64,000 nt of DNA from Mitsuaria sp. 7 (GTDB lineage Bacteria > Pseudomonadota > Gammaproteobacteria > Burkholderiales > Burkholderiaceae_C). The notes beneath the pieces were generated by a model. It saw only the letters and a program-made list of their open reading frames with translations. It did not search any database and had not been told where the DNA came from. The position numbers and the translations under genes were made by a program. Each line of letters starts with the position of its first letter. The first letter of the stretch is position 1. The stretch covers positions 1,114,163 through 1,178,162 of the forward strand of contig NZ_CP011514.1 in assembly GCF_001653795.1 (NCBI RefSeq). The letters run 5' to 3'. Shown here one piece after another: positions 28,174 through 35,996 of the stretch.

Positions 28174-28866
28174 TCAGGGCGCCAGCGCCAGCTCGATCGC
28201 GGACTCGCAGTGGATCAGCGTCGTGTCGAAGACCGGCACGGACACGTTGCCGGCGTCGAGCAGCATCCCGACCTCCGTGCAGCCGAGGATCATGCAATCC
28301 GCGCCGCCACTCACCAGGTGGCGCGCGACGTCCTCGAACCTCGATCGGCTGGGGCTCGTCGTGATGTCCTTGCAGAGCTCGTCGTAGATGATGCGATGCA
28401 CGTCCGCGCGATCGTCGTCGTCGGGAATCAGGGGCTGCAGCCCGGCCGCCTTGAGGCGATCGACGTAGAAGCTCTGCTCCATCGTGAACGCCGTCGCGAT
28501 GAGACCTGGTGTCTTGAGCGCGGACTTCCTGATGCGATCCGCCGTGGCGTCCGCGATGTGCAGCAATGGGATACCCACGCCAGCCATCATCTGGTCGGCC
28601 AGCTTGTGCATCGTGTTCGTGGCCAGGACGATGAAGTCGGCGCCGGCGCGTTCCAGGGCCTTGGCCTCCGCGTTCAGGATCTCGCCGGCTTCGTCCCAGC
28701 GTCCCTTGGCCTGCAGTTGCTCGATCGTCGCGAAATCGAGCGACCTGATGAGCAGCTCCGGGGAGTGCAGGCCGCCGAGACGCCGACGCGTGATCTCGCA
28801 CAGCTGGCGGTAGTAGATCTGCGTCGAGGCCGCTGACATGCCGCCGAGGATTCCAATGAGCTTCAT
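28174..28866 (-). CDS. Aspartate/glutamate racemase family protein
   Basis: 230-aa two-domain Asp/Glu racemase fold. Opens IGILGGMSAASTQIYYR. The first catalytic position, usually Cys, is Thr83 (ATNTMHK); the second is Cys196 (LGCTEV). As I recall, an E. coli L-Asp/Glu-specific racemase has the same Thr83/Cys197 pair, so this protein may favour L-to-D turnover. It ends 22 bp from the convergent TetR stop codon and has no obvious operon partner. Confidence 0.9.
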   Translation of the reverse strand: MKLIGILGGMSAASTQIYYRQLCEITRRRLGGLHSPELLIRSLDFATIEQLQAKGRWDEAGEILNAEAKALERAGADFIVLATNTMHKLADQMMAGVGIPLLHIADATADRIRKSALKTPGLIATAFTMEQSFYVDRLKAAGLQPLIPDDDDRADVHRIIYDELCKDITTSPSRSRFEDVARHLVSGGADCMILGCTEVGMLLDAGNVSVPVFDTTLIHCESAIELALAP

Positions 28867-28953
28867 GGCGGTTCGGGTCGAATGTGGTTGCTGGGGTGGA
28901 TGAGAGGCCAGCGTAGCACCCGGGCTCAGCCAGGCAACTCGGAGATGCGCGCA

Positions 28954-28971
28954 ATCTACTAGTTGGTAGAT
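28954..28971. promoter_or_regulatory. Palindromic operator with overlapping -10 element
   Basis: A perfect dyad ATCTAC-N6-GTAGAT. Its right arm merges with TAGATAAT, a good -10-like sequence, 28 nt before the ATG at 28999. The size and arms look like a TetR-family site, but no TetR gene of matching orientation is adjacent; the nearest is at 27523-28152 and has different operators. Confidence 0.5.
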
Positions 28972-28998
28972 AATGCAGTCAAGCCACGAGGATTCCCC

Positions 28999-29580
28999 AT
29001 GACCGGCATCCGAGCACTTCCATCGACGCCTTACGTTCCGCCTACCGCCGCGAGGCCCGGCAGCGGGGCGCTGGCGAGCGCGACTGCAGCTGCGGCTGAC
29101 TTCCCGACCGTGATGCGGGATCACCACAAGAAGCTGATATCGCCGACGGAGCCCACCAAGGCGCGCCCCAGGCCGGAGACGGACCTGCTCGCGACGATGT
29201 CGCGCCGGCCGGACATCGAAGCGATGATCGAACGGCAGCATGCGGCCAGGAAGGCGTCGTTGTGCGCCAAGGGTCCGGCCGTCGCGAGAGGTGATGACGA
29301 CGATGCCGATCTCTGCGACGAGCACCACGAAGATCCGCCCGCGTGGCGGGTGGATCCCTGTGGGCACGGTCCTGTCCATGGCGCGCCGGTCGAATGCGCA
29401 CCCATGGCGGAACCCAAGGCAACGCTGGTCACGAATTTCGTCCTTTGGTATCCGTTCGAAGCGGCTCGAACCACCCTGTCGACGGTCAAGGCTCAGCCGC
29501 GGCGCAGGCGCAGGCCGGCTTCGGCCGAGCAACATCGTGTTGATCAGCAGCAGGCAGAGGTGGACGAGGGCGAGACCTGA
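28999..29580 (+). CDS. Hypothetical protein, possibly degraded
   Basis: 193-aa frame starting ATGACCGGC, with AGGA 7 nt before the ATG and an operator/promoter-like dyad upstream. No family is recognised. The first 110 residues have normal-looking composition and codon use (a helical DLLATMSRRPDIEAMIERQ segment). After an Asp run near residue 95-100 the composition becomes His/Cys/Pro-rich and less gene-like. The antisense strand also shows a hydrophobic stretch near 29500-29570, so the region may be a decayed gene. Low confidence. Confidence 0.35.
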   Translation: MTGIRALPSTPYVPPTAARPGSGALASATAAAADFPTVMRDHHKKLISPTEPTKARPRPETDLLATMSRRPDIEAMIERQHAARKASLCAKGPAVARGDDDDADLCDEHHEDPPAWRVDPCGHGPVHGAPVECAPMAEPKATLVTNFVLWYPFEAARTTLSTVKAQPRRRRRPASAEQHRVDQQQAEVDEGET

Positions 29581-29602
29581 CTGCGGGAGAAGGCGGAGGC
29601 CC

Positions 29603-29658
29603 TCGGTCGGACTCCCTCTCCCGCTTGCGGGAGAGGGCAGGGGTGAGGGCCAGCAGCC
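29603..29658. repeat. Dispersed palindromic repeat copy
   Basis: A copy of the dispersed element with core CTCTCCCGCTTGCGGGAGAG and flank GGCAGGGGTGAGGGCCAGC. It lies 18 bp beyond the stop codon of the minus-strand siderophore receptor, so it may act at the 3' end of that transcript. Confidence 0.8.
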
Positions 29659-29675
29659 TCACGCAGGAACCGACT

Positions 29676-31856
29676 TCAGAGTTCGATCTTCGCGTTGATC
29701 CCCAGCGTCCGCGGCGCACCGACGAACGTGTACCCCGACGCCAGGAACCCCCAGTAGTTCCGGTTGAACACGTTGTCCACGCCCGCGCGCAGCGTCACCG
29801 GGTGGCTGGCGACGCGCGTCTGGTAGCTCACGCCCAGGTTGACCAGCGAGTAGCTCGGCAGCCGGTACTTGTTGCTGGCGTCCGCCGTGAGGCCGTCGAA
29901 GTAGTGCACTTCGGCATTCGCGCTCAAGCCGTCAACACCTGGCACCTTCTGAGTGACGCCGACTGACGCCTGCCACTTCGGGATGCCCTCCAGGCGGTTG
30001 CCTTCAAGGCTCGGATCGGTCCGGCGGTAGGTGCCGGTTGTGTAGGCGGCGCTCGCGGTCACGCGCGTTCCCGTGTCCACGTTGACGTAGCCGTTCAGCT
30101 CTGCCCCGCGCAGCCGCACCTGACCGTTGGAGACATAGTAGTTCTGTGCGTTCGCGTACTCCGCGCCGCGGTCGATCTCGAACAGCGCGCCCGTCACGCC
30201 CCAGCCGCGGCCGTCGTGCTTGGCGCCCACCTCGTACTGCTTGCTCTTCAGCGGCGCCAGCACCTCGTCGGCGTTCGCGTAGGTCGTGCCGACCGTGCTG
30301 CCTTGCTCGAGCGCCTCCACATAGCTCGCGTACACCAGCGTGTCCGCGCGCGGACGGAACATCACCGCCACCGTCGGCGTGACCGGCGTCTTCTTGTACT
30401 GGTTGGTCACCGCGCCGGCGGTGTTGTACGAGGTCTGGTCGTAGTCCGAGTAGCGCAGGCCCAGCAGCACCGACCACTGGTCCGAGAACGCCACCGTGTC
30501 GCTGGCGAAGACCGCCTTCTGCGCCGAGTGGTAGTTGTGATACTGCAGCGAGTCGTCGTAGCTGCCGTTCCACGGCAGCGGCGTGATCGGCTGGTAGAGG
30601 TTCTCGTCGCCGATCGGCGTGTAGAGCGACTTGGGCACCGTCTGCTTGTTCAAGCCCTGCCACGCCAGACCCGCCGTCACCTGGTGCTGGATGCCGGCCG
30701 TCGTGAAGCTGCCTTCGAGCAGCGCCTGCGCCTGCTCGTAGGTCGCCGCGCCTTGCGCCTTGTTCAGGTAGACCGTGTAGTCGCCGGACTCGTTGAGCAG
30801 GCCCATCCACTGGCCCGAGTAGCGGCGGCGATCCTGGCTGCGGCTGACGTCCACCTTGGCCGTCCACGTCGGATCGATCTTCCACTGCAGGCCCGTGGAC
30901 ACGAAGAACACGTTGGAGTTGAAGAAGGTCGTGTCGTGCGCGTTCAGGTCCTTGCGGCCGCTCGGTGCCTTCGGGATCTGCGTGCCGGTGAAGTCGTCCA
31001 GGAAGAAGTCCTGCACGCCGCCCTGGACCCGACGTGATTGATAGATCGCGTCCGCGGTCCAGGTCAGCGACGAGGTGAGCCTGGCATCCACCGAAACCGA
31101 ACCCGAGTTGCGCTGCACCTGCGCGCCGTTGTAGGTCTCGCCCTGCTCGTGCGTGAGGTTGAGGCGATAGCCGTAGCGATCGGCATCTCCGTCGCCGAAG
31201 CCGACGCGGCCGCCCGCGTCGACGTGCTCGCTGAAGACGCCGTCGGACCGGTAGCCCACGTCGACGCTCAGCAGCGGCTTGTCCGTCGGCTTCTTGGTGA
31301 CGAAGTTGATGATGCCGCCCGGCGCGCCGAAGCCGTACATGAAGCCCGACGAGCCCTTGAGCAGCTGCACCGACTCGAAGGTCTCGATCGGCAGCTCGAC
31401 CGTGGTCATGAAGAACGGCAGGCCGTTGATCTTGTAGCCGTTGTAATCGTCCAGCGGAATGCCGCGTACGTTGATCGAATACGCGTTGAATGAATACGTG
31501 TCGCCCAGCGACATCACCGACGCATCGTTGGCGAAGACCTTGCCCAGCGACTTCACCTGGCGCGCGTCGAGGTCCTCCGCATCGACCTGGCGGACGGAGA
31601 AGGGCGTCTCCAGTTCAGACCTGGCACCGAGCGCGCCGGCGCCCAGCGAGCGCGTGCGCGTGCCTTGCACCGTCACGGTGGAGAGCGCCGTGCCAGCGCT
31701 GCTGCTTGTCCCTGCGGCGCTGGAGGCGTCGGGCGTGTTCTGAGCGCCCGTCGCGACGTCGGCGCCGGGCTGGGCCGACGCGCTACCGACCGTGCCGAAC
31801 GAACCGGCGAGAAGGCTGGCGACCGCGAGGGAAACTGCTTTCAAATGGGCTTGCAT
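29676..31856 (-). CDS. TonB-dependent siderophore receptor
   Basis: 726-aa outer-membrane receptor. The signal peptide ends near ASAQPG (residues 1-29), then a Ser/Ala/Thr-rich spacer precedes the TonB-box-like LSTVTVQG. Plug motifs include ELETPFSVRQVDAEDL and LLKGSSGFMYGFGAPGGIINF, the latter typical of siderophore receptors. The barrel ends GINAKIEL. The upstream gap contains TGAGAATAAT-like sequence but no complete Fur box. It is divergent from the receptor at 32183. Confidence 0.93.
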   Translation of the reverse strand: MQAHLKAVSLAVASLLAGSFGTVGSASAQPGADVATGAQNTPDASSAAGTSSSAGTALSTVTVQGTRTRSLGAGALGARSELETPFSVRQVDAEDLDARQVKSLGKVFANDASVMSLGDTYSFNAYSINVRGIPLDDYNGYKINGLPFFMTTVELPIETFESVQLLKGSSGFMYGFGAPGGIINFVTKKPTDKPLLSVDVGYRSDGVFSEHVDAGGRVGFGDGDADRYGYRLNLTHEQGETYNGAQVQRNSGSVSVDARLTSSLTWTADAIYQSRRVQGGVQDFFLDDFTGTQIPKAPSGRKDLNAHDTTFFNSNVFFVSTGLQWKIDPTWTAKVDVSRSQDRRRYSGQWMGLLNESGDYTVYLNKAQGAATYEQAQALLEGSFTTAGIQHQVTAGLAWQGLNKQTVPKSLYTPIGDENLYQPITPLPWNGSYDDSLQYHNYHSAQKAVFASDTVAFSDQWSVLLGLRYSDYDQTSYNTAGAVTNQYKKTPVTPTVAVMFRPRADTLVYASYVEALEQGSTVGTTYANADEVLAPLKSKQYEVGAKHDGRGWGVTGALFEIDRGAEYANAQNYYVSNGQVRLRGAELNGYVNVDTGTRVTASAAYTTGTYRRTDPSLEGNRLEGIPKWQASVGVTQKVPGVDGLSANAEVHYFDGLTADASNKYRLPSYSLVNLGVSYQTRVASHPVTLRAGVDNVFNRNYWGFLASGYTFVGAPRTLGINAKIEL

Positions 31857-32182
31857 TATTCTCAGGCGTTAATAAGACGTGAATATGTGCGATTACTGCA
31901 AAATGCTTTGCGGCTCACGTTTCACTCTATTCAGACGCTTGAAAATCCAGAGAAACCTTTCGGCGTATCGATATTCGATCGAGGGTGGTGGAACTGCGCT
32001 AGCCCCAGGGGAAATGAGCCGCAGAGCGCCCTGGGCCGCCGCTTGTGCGTATATCGATGCGCCGATTCCTTCGTCGCACGGAATCAGCGCGATTCCTAAA
32101 GTCGCCGCTGGCCCGGAAATACAACGGCCACCTTCGCCGCCCGCCACGGATGTGCACGGACCGGCCGGAGTCAGATCAACAA
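31857..32182. other. Divergent promoter gap between two TonB receptor genes
   Basis: 326 bp without a gene I can support. The half near the minus-strand receptor is AT-rich (ATTATTCTCAGGCGTTAATAAG near 31855-31876) and probably holds its promoter. A partial Fur-like match is present but not convincing. Short open frames here lack homology and a ribosome site. The plus-strand receptor's ATG at 32183 has GGAG about 12 nt before it. Confidence 0.5.
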
Positions 32183-34432
32183 ATGAAGAAGATCGGGATC
32201 GGTATGCGAGTGGGTAAACACGTGGGTGTGCGAAATGAATTGAAAGCGGTGTCGGCGGCCGTGCTGGCGGTGCTGGGCAGTTCGGCGATGGCGCAGGGCG
32301 CGCCCGCCGCCGCGGCCTCGGCGGCCACGCTGGACCGCGTCGAGGTGACCGCGCAGCGACGCGTCGAATCGGCGCAGGAGGTGGGCGTGGCGATTAGCGT
32401 GCTGTCCGGCGACGAGCTGCGCGCCAAGGGAATCACCAGCGTCAACAAGCTGCAGAACGAGATCCCCAGCCTGGAGATCGAGCCCGCCTTCGGCAGCGGC
32501 CAGCCGCAGTTCCGCATCCGCGGCATCGGCTTCCAGGACTACGGCAGCAACAACTCCTCGCCGGTCGGCGTCTACCTGGACGAGGTGTCCTTCGCCTTCC
32601 CGGTTCAGACGCAAGGCCTGCTGTTCGACCTCGAACGCGTCGAGGTGCTGCGCGGTCCGCAGGGCACGCTCTACGGCAAGAACACCACCGGCGGCGCGAT
32701 CAACTTCGTGTCCAAGGCGCCGACGAAGCAGACCGAGTTCGGCGGCTCCGTCGGCATCGGCTCCTTCGGCGCGAAGACGGCGCAGGGCTTCGTCTCCGGC
32801 GCGCTCGGCGACACGGTGCGCGGCCGGCTCTCCGCCGCCACCGAGCAGGACGGCGGCTGGCAGCGCAACCGGACCACGGGTCAGAAGCTCGGCGACAAGA
32901 ACATCAGCGCGCTGCGCGGCCAGCTCGAATGGGACGTGACCCGCGACCTGACCGCGAAGCTCAGCATCAACCACAACGTCGACAAGTCCGATGTCCAGGG
33001 GCTCTACCTCTTCACGGCGCGACCCACGTACGGCTTCGCCGCCGACACGAACCGCCGCGCGACCGGCTGGGGCTTCGCGAGCGACTTCGCCGCGCTGGTC
33101 GGCGAATCGGCCGACGCCAAGCCGCACAAGGACAACAGCGCCACCAACGTCGCACTGACCTTGAACTGGGACCTGGGCGCCACGCAGCTGACGAGCATCA
33201 CCGCGCACCAGCGCTTCGATCGCAAGGAACTCGCGGACTGGGACGGCACCGAGATCAACCACTCCGACGTGTTCTGGAAGGACAAGGCGACCACGCTGAG
33301 CCAGGAGTTGCGCCTCGCGTCAAAGGGCACGGGCAGCTTCAACTGGGTCGGCGGCGTGTACGCGTCGCGCGAGAAGCTCAGCGAGGACTGGACCACCGAC
33401 TTCCGCCGCGACTACGGCCTGATCACGCGAACGCGCTACGACCAGACCGGCCGCACCTGGGCCGTGTTCGGGCAGGTGGACCAGGCGCTGAGCAGCGATC
33501 TGAAGCTGGTCGCCGGCCTGCGCCAGGAGCATGAGAAGCGCGCCATCGACGACTTCAGCACCAACACCACGCCGGTCATCGCCGGGCTGGGCGTCAACGG
33601 CGCGGCGCAGTCGCTGTCGAAGAACAACACCTCGGGCAAGCTGGCGCTGGAATACACGCCGGCGGCGGGGCAGCTGCTGTACGGCTCGATCAGCCGCGGC
33701 GTGAAGTCCGGCGGCATCACCGCGCACAACACCTTCAACACGCTGGCGCTGGAGCCGTTCCAGCCCGAGAAGCTGCTGGCCTTCGAGCTCGGCTACAAGG
33801 CCGACCTGAGCCGCAGCCTGCGCGTCAACACGGCGATCTTCCATTACGACTACCGCGACCAGCAGTTCCAGGACGTGACCACGACCGCCACCGGCGCGCT
33901 GGTCGGCAAGATCATCAACATCGACAAGTCCAAGGTCGACGGCGGCGAGGTCGAGGTGCAGTGGCGTCCGCTGGCGGGGCTCAGCATCGGGCAGGCGCTG
34001 GGCTACAAGCGCGCGAAGTTCGACCGCTTCAACTCGCCGCTGCTGGGCGACCTGTCCGGTCGCGACCAGTTCCTGCCCAAGGTCAGCTACGGCGGCAACG
34101 TCGCGTATGCGTGGACGGCGGCCAGCTTCGACTGGCGCGTCGCGGCGGACTACAGCTATCACGCGAAGTACCCGTCGTGGCTGAACCTGCTCAACGTCGA
34201 CGGCGGCAAGACCTACGACATCCCGAGCTACTGGCTCGCCAACGCGCGGGTGGAGGTGGCGCCGGTGAGCTCGCCGTGGTCGCTGCAGCTCGGCGTGCAG
34301 AACCTGTTCGACAAGCAGTACGACCTGACGCGCAACTTCTTCGGCAACCGGCCGAGCACGAAGGACGATTTGAATGTCGCCGCAGCGGGCGCCCCGAGGA
34401 CAGTGACACTCACTCTGAGCTACAACTACTAG
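32183..34432 (+). CDS. TonB-dependent receptor (importer-operon head)
   Basis: 749-aa outer-membrane receptor. I use the ATG at 32183; the frame is open further upstream but that part is not signal-like. The signal peptide ends near AMAQGA. A TonB-box-like DRVEVTA follows, then plug motifs QFRIRGIGFQDYG and VEVLRGPQGTLYGKNTTGG. The barrel ends TLTLSYNY with an aromatic residue. It belongs to the large class also used for organic nutrients. A TPR protein and a dipeptide-type ABC importer follow on the same strand, so peptide or peptide-like ligand uptake is likely. Confidence 0.93.
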   Translation: MKKIGIGMRVGKHVGVRNELKAVSAAVLAVLGSSAMAQGAPAAAASAATLDRVEVTAQRRVESAQEVGVAISVLSGDELRAKGITSVNKLQNEIPSLEIEPAFGSGQPQFRIRGIGFQDYGSNNSSPVGVYLDEVSFAFPVQTQGLLFDLERVEVLRGPQGTLYGKNTTGGAINFVSKAPTKQTEFGGSVGIGSFGAKTAQGFVSGALGDTVRGRLSAATEQDGGWQRNRTTGQKLGDKNISALRGQLEWDVTRDLTAKLSINHNVDKSDVQGLYLFTARPTYGFAADTNRRATGWGFASDFAALVGESADAKPHKDNSATNVALTLNWDLGATQLTSITAHQRFDRKELADWDGTEINHSDVFWKDKATTLSQELRLASKGTGSFNWVGGVYASREKLSEDWTTDFRRDYGLITRTRYDQTGRTWAVFGQVDQALSSDLKLVAGLRQEHEKRAIDDFSTNTTPVIAGLGVNGAAQSLSKNNTSGKLALEYTPAAGQLLYGSISRGVKSGGITAHNTFNTLALEPFQPEKLLAFELGYKADLSRSLRVNTAIFHYDYRDQQFQDVTTTATGALVGKIINIDKSKVDGGEVEVQWRPLAGLSIGQALGYKRAKFDRFNSPLLGDLSGRDQFLPKVSYGGNVAYAWTAASFDWRVAADYSYHAKYPSWLNLLNVDGGKTYDIPSYWLANARVEVAPVSSPWSLQLGVQNLFDKQYDLTRNFFGNRPSTKDDLNVAAAGAPRTVTLTLSYNY

Positions 34433-34517
34433 ATCGCGGCCACGACCCCGCTTCGGATGCATCGCTGCACCTGAATCGGGGCGCGGCAAGGGTGTTGCTG
34501 TTCAGGGAAGGATCGTC

Positions 34518-35996
34518 ATGCTGCTGAATGACGAATTGGGGAATCCGTTCCGTGCGGGGTCTGCGGACGTGCGCGCGGGGATCAACGATTTCATCGGGGG
34601 TCTGCTCGCGTACGAGACGCGCGCGGAGGGCATCCTGGCCGCCGCGCAGGCGCATCCGGATACCGTGCTGGCGCAGGTCTACGCGGGCTGGTTGTGGATG
34701 TTCCTGGAGTCACCCCAGGGACCGCCGCAGGCGCGGCCGTTCCTGCAGGCCGCCGAGCGGGCGCTGCGCGATCAACCCTCCGCCAGTGCCTCCGATGGCG
34801 CCGCCGCGTCGCCGGAGGCTCGCGCGGCCGCGGAGCGCGAGGCCCGGCACGTGAAGCTGCTGGCGCATTGGGTCGACGGCGACGTGCCCGCCGCGCAGCG
34901 CGAGGCCGATGCCTTGATCGAGCGCTTCCCGCGCGATCTGCTCGTGGTGAAGCTGCGCCAGTACTTCGCTTTCAACCGGGGCGACTCGCCGGCGATGCTG
35001 CGCGCGATCCTGCGCGTGCTGCCGCAGCATGCAGAGAACGCCTATGCGCATGGCATGGCCGCCTTCGCGTATGAGCAGTGCCACCTGCTGGAGGAAGCCG
35101 AAGCGGCCGCGCGTCGCGCGCTGGCGCTGCGGGCCGACGAGCGCGAGCCGTGGGCGCAGCACGCGCTTGCGCATGTGCTGCTGACGACCGGCCGGATCGA
35201 GGAGGGCACCCGCCTGCTCGAAGGCTGGCGCCCGGGCTGGACCGGCTTGAACTCGTTCATGTCCACGCATCTGGCCTGGCATCTGGCGCTGTTCTACCTC
35301 GCGCGCGGACGAGACGAGGAAGCACTCGCGCTCTACGACGGCGCGGTGTGGGGCGTGTCGAGGAGCTACTCGCAGGACCAGGCCGGCGCGGTGCAGTTGC
35401 TCGCGCGCCTGGAGTGGTGCGGCGTCGACGTCGGCGACCGGTGGTCGGAACTGGCCGGCTTCATCGCTGAACGCGGCATCGACACGGTCGAGCCCTTCCT
35501 GACGCTGCTGTATCTCTACGGCCTGGCGCGTGCCGCGCGGCCCGAAGCGGAGGCGCTGCTGGCGGCGGTGCGCGAGGCCGACCACGGTCGCCGCGCCGTG
35601 TGGGCCGACGTCGTCTGGCCCGCGGCGAACGGTCTGGTCGCGCATGCGCGCGGTGAGCCGGAGCGCGCCTGGCACCCGCTGAGCCAGGCGCTGCCCGGCC
35701 TCGTGCACATCGGCGGCAGCCACGCGCAGCGCGACCTGTTCGCGCTGCTGCACGTCGACGCCGCCACGCATGCCGGCGAGCTGGTCGATGCGCAGCAGGC
35801 GCTGGAAGCGAAGCGGCGCGTCGATCCGGATGAAGTGGCGATCAACCGCCGGCTCGCCGGGATCTATCGACAGCTCGATCTGCCAACGCTGGCGGACGAG
35901 GCGCGGCGGCGCGTGGCCCGAGTGACCAGAGAGACCCGAGTGACGGGAGTGACGGGAGTGACCGGAGTGACGGCAGAATCCGGTCCGCGCGCATGA
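34518..35996 (+). CDS. Tetratricopeptide repeat protein (TTC38-like)
   Basis: 492-aa all-helical protein with repeated Ala/Leu/Glu TPR-like helices across its length, resembling the TTC38 family (opening INDFIGGLLAYET, later GMAAFAYEQCHLLEEAEAAA). No signal peptide or membrane helix. GGAAGGA before the ATG supports the start. The C-terminus is a Val/Thr/Gly repeat (VTG units) coded by 9-bp DNA repeats. It overlaps the next gene by ATGA. Function in the importer operon is unknown; TTC38-like proteins do sit beside transporters and receptors elsewhere. Confidence 0.85.
   Translation: MLLNDELGNPFRAGSADVRAGINDFIGGLLAYETRAEGILAAAQAHPDTVLAQVYAGWLWMFLESPQGPPQARPFLQAAERALRDQPSASASDGAAASPEARAAAEREARHVKLLAHWVDGDVPAAQREADALIERFPRDLLVVKLRQYFAFNRGDSPAMLRAILRVLPQHAENAYAHGMAAFAYEQCHLLEEAEAAARRALALRADEREPWAQHALAHVLLTTGRIEEGTRLLEGWRPGWTGLNSFMSTHLAWHLALFYLARGRDEEALALYDGAVWGVSRSYSQDQAGAVQLLARLEWCGVDVGDRWSELAGFIAERGIDTVEPFLTLLYLYGLARAARPEAEALLAAVREADHGRRAVWADVVWPAANGLVAHARGEPERAWHPLSQALPGLVHIGGSHAQRDLFALLHVDAATHAGELVDAQQALEAKRRVDPDEVAINRRLAGIYRQLDLPTLADEARRRVARVTRETRVTGVTGVTGVTAESGPRA

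Noticed and set aside
31857..31880. Fur box for the receptor at 29676-31856
   Set aside because: Only a partial match is visible, far weaker than the sites at 18246 and 61705.
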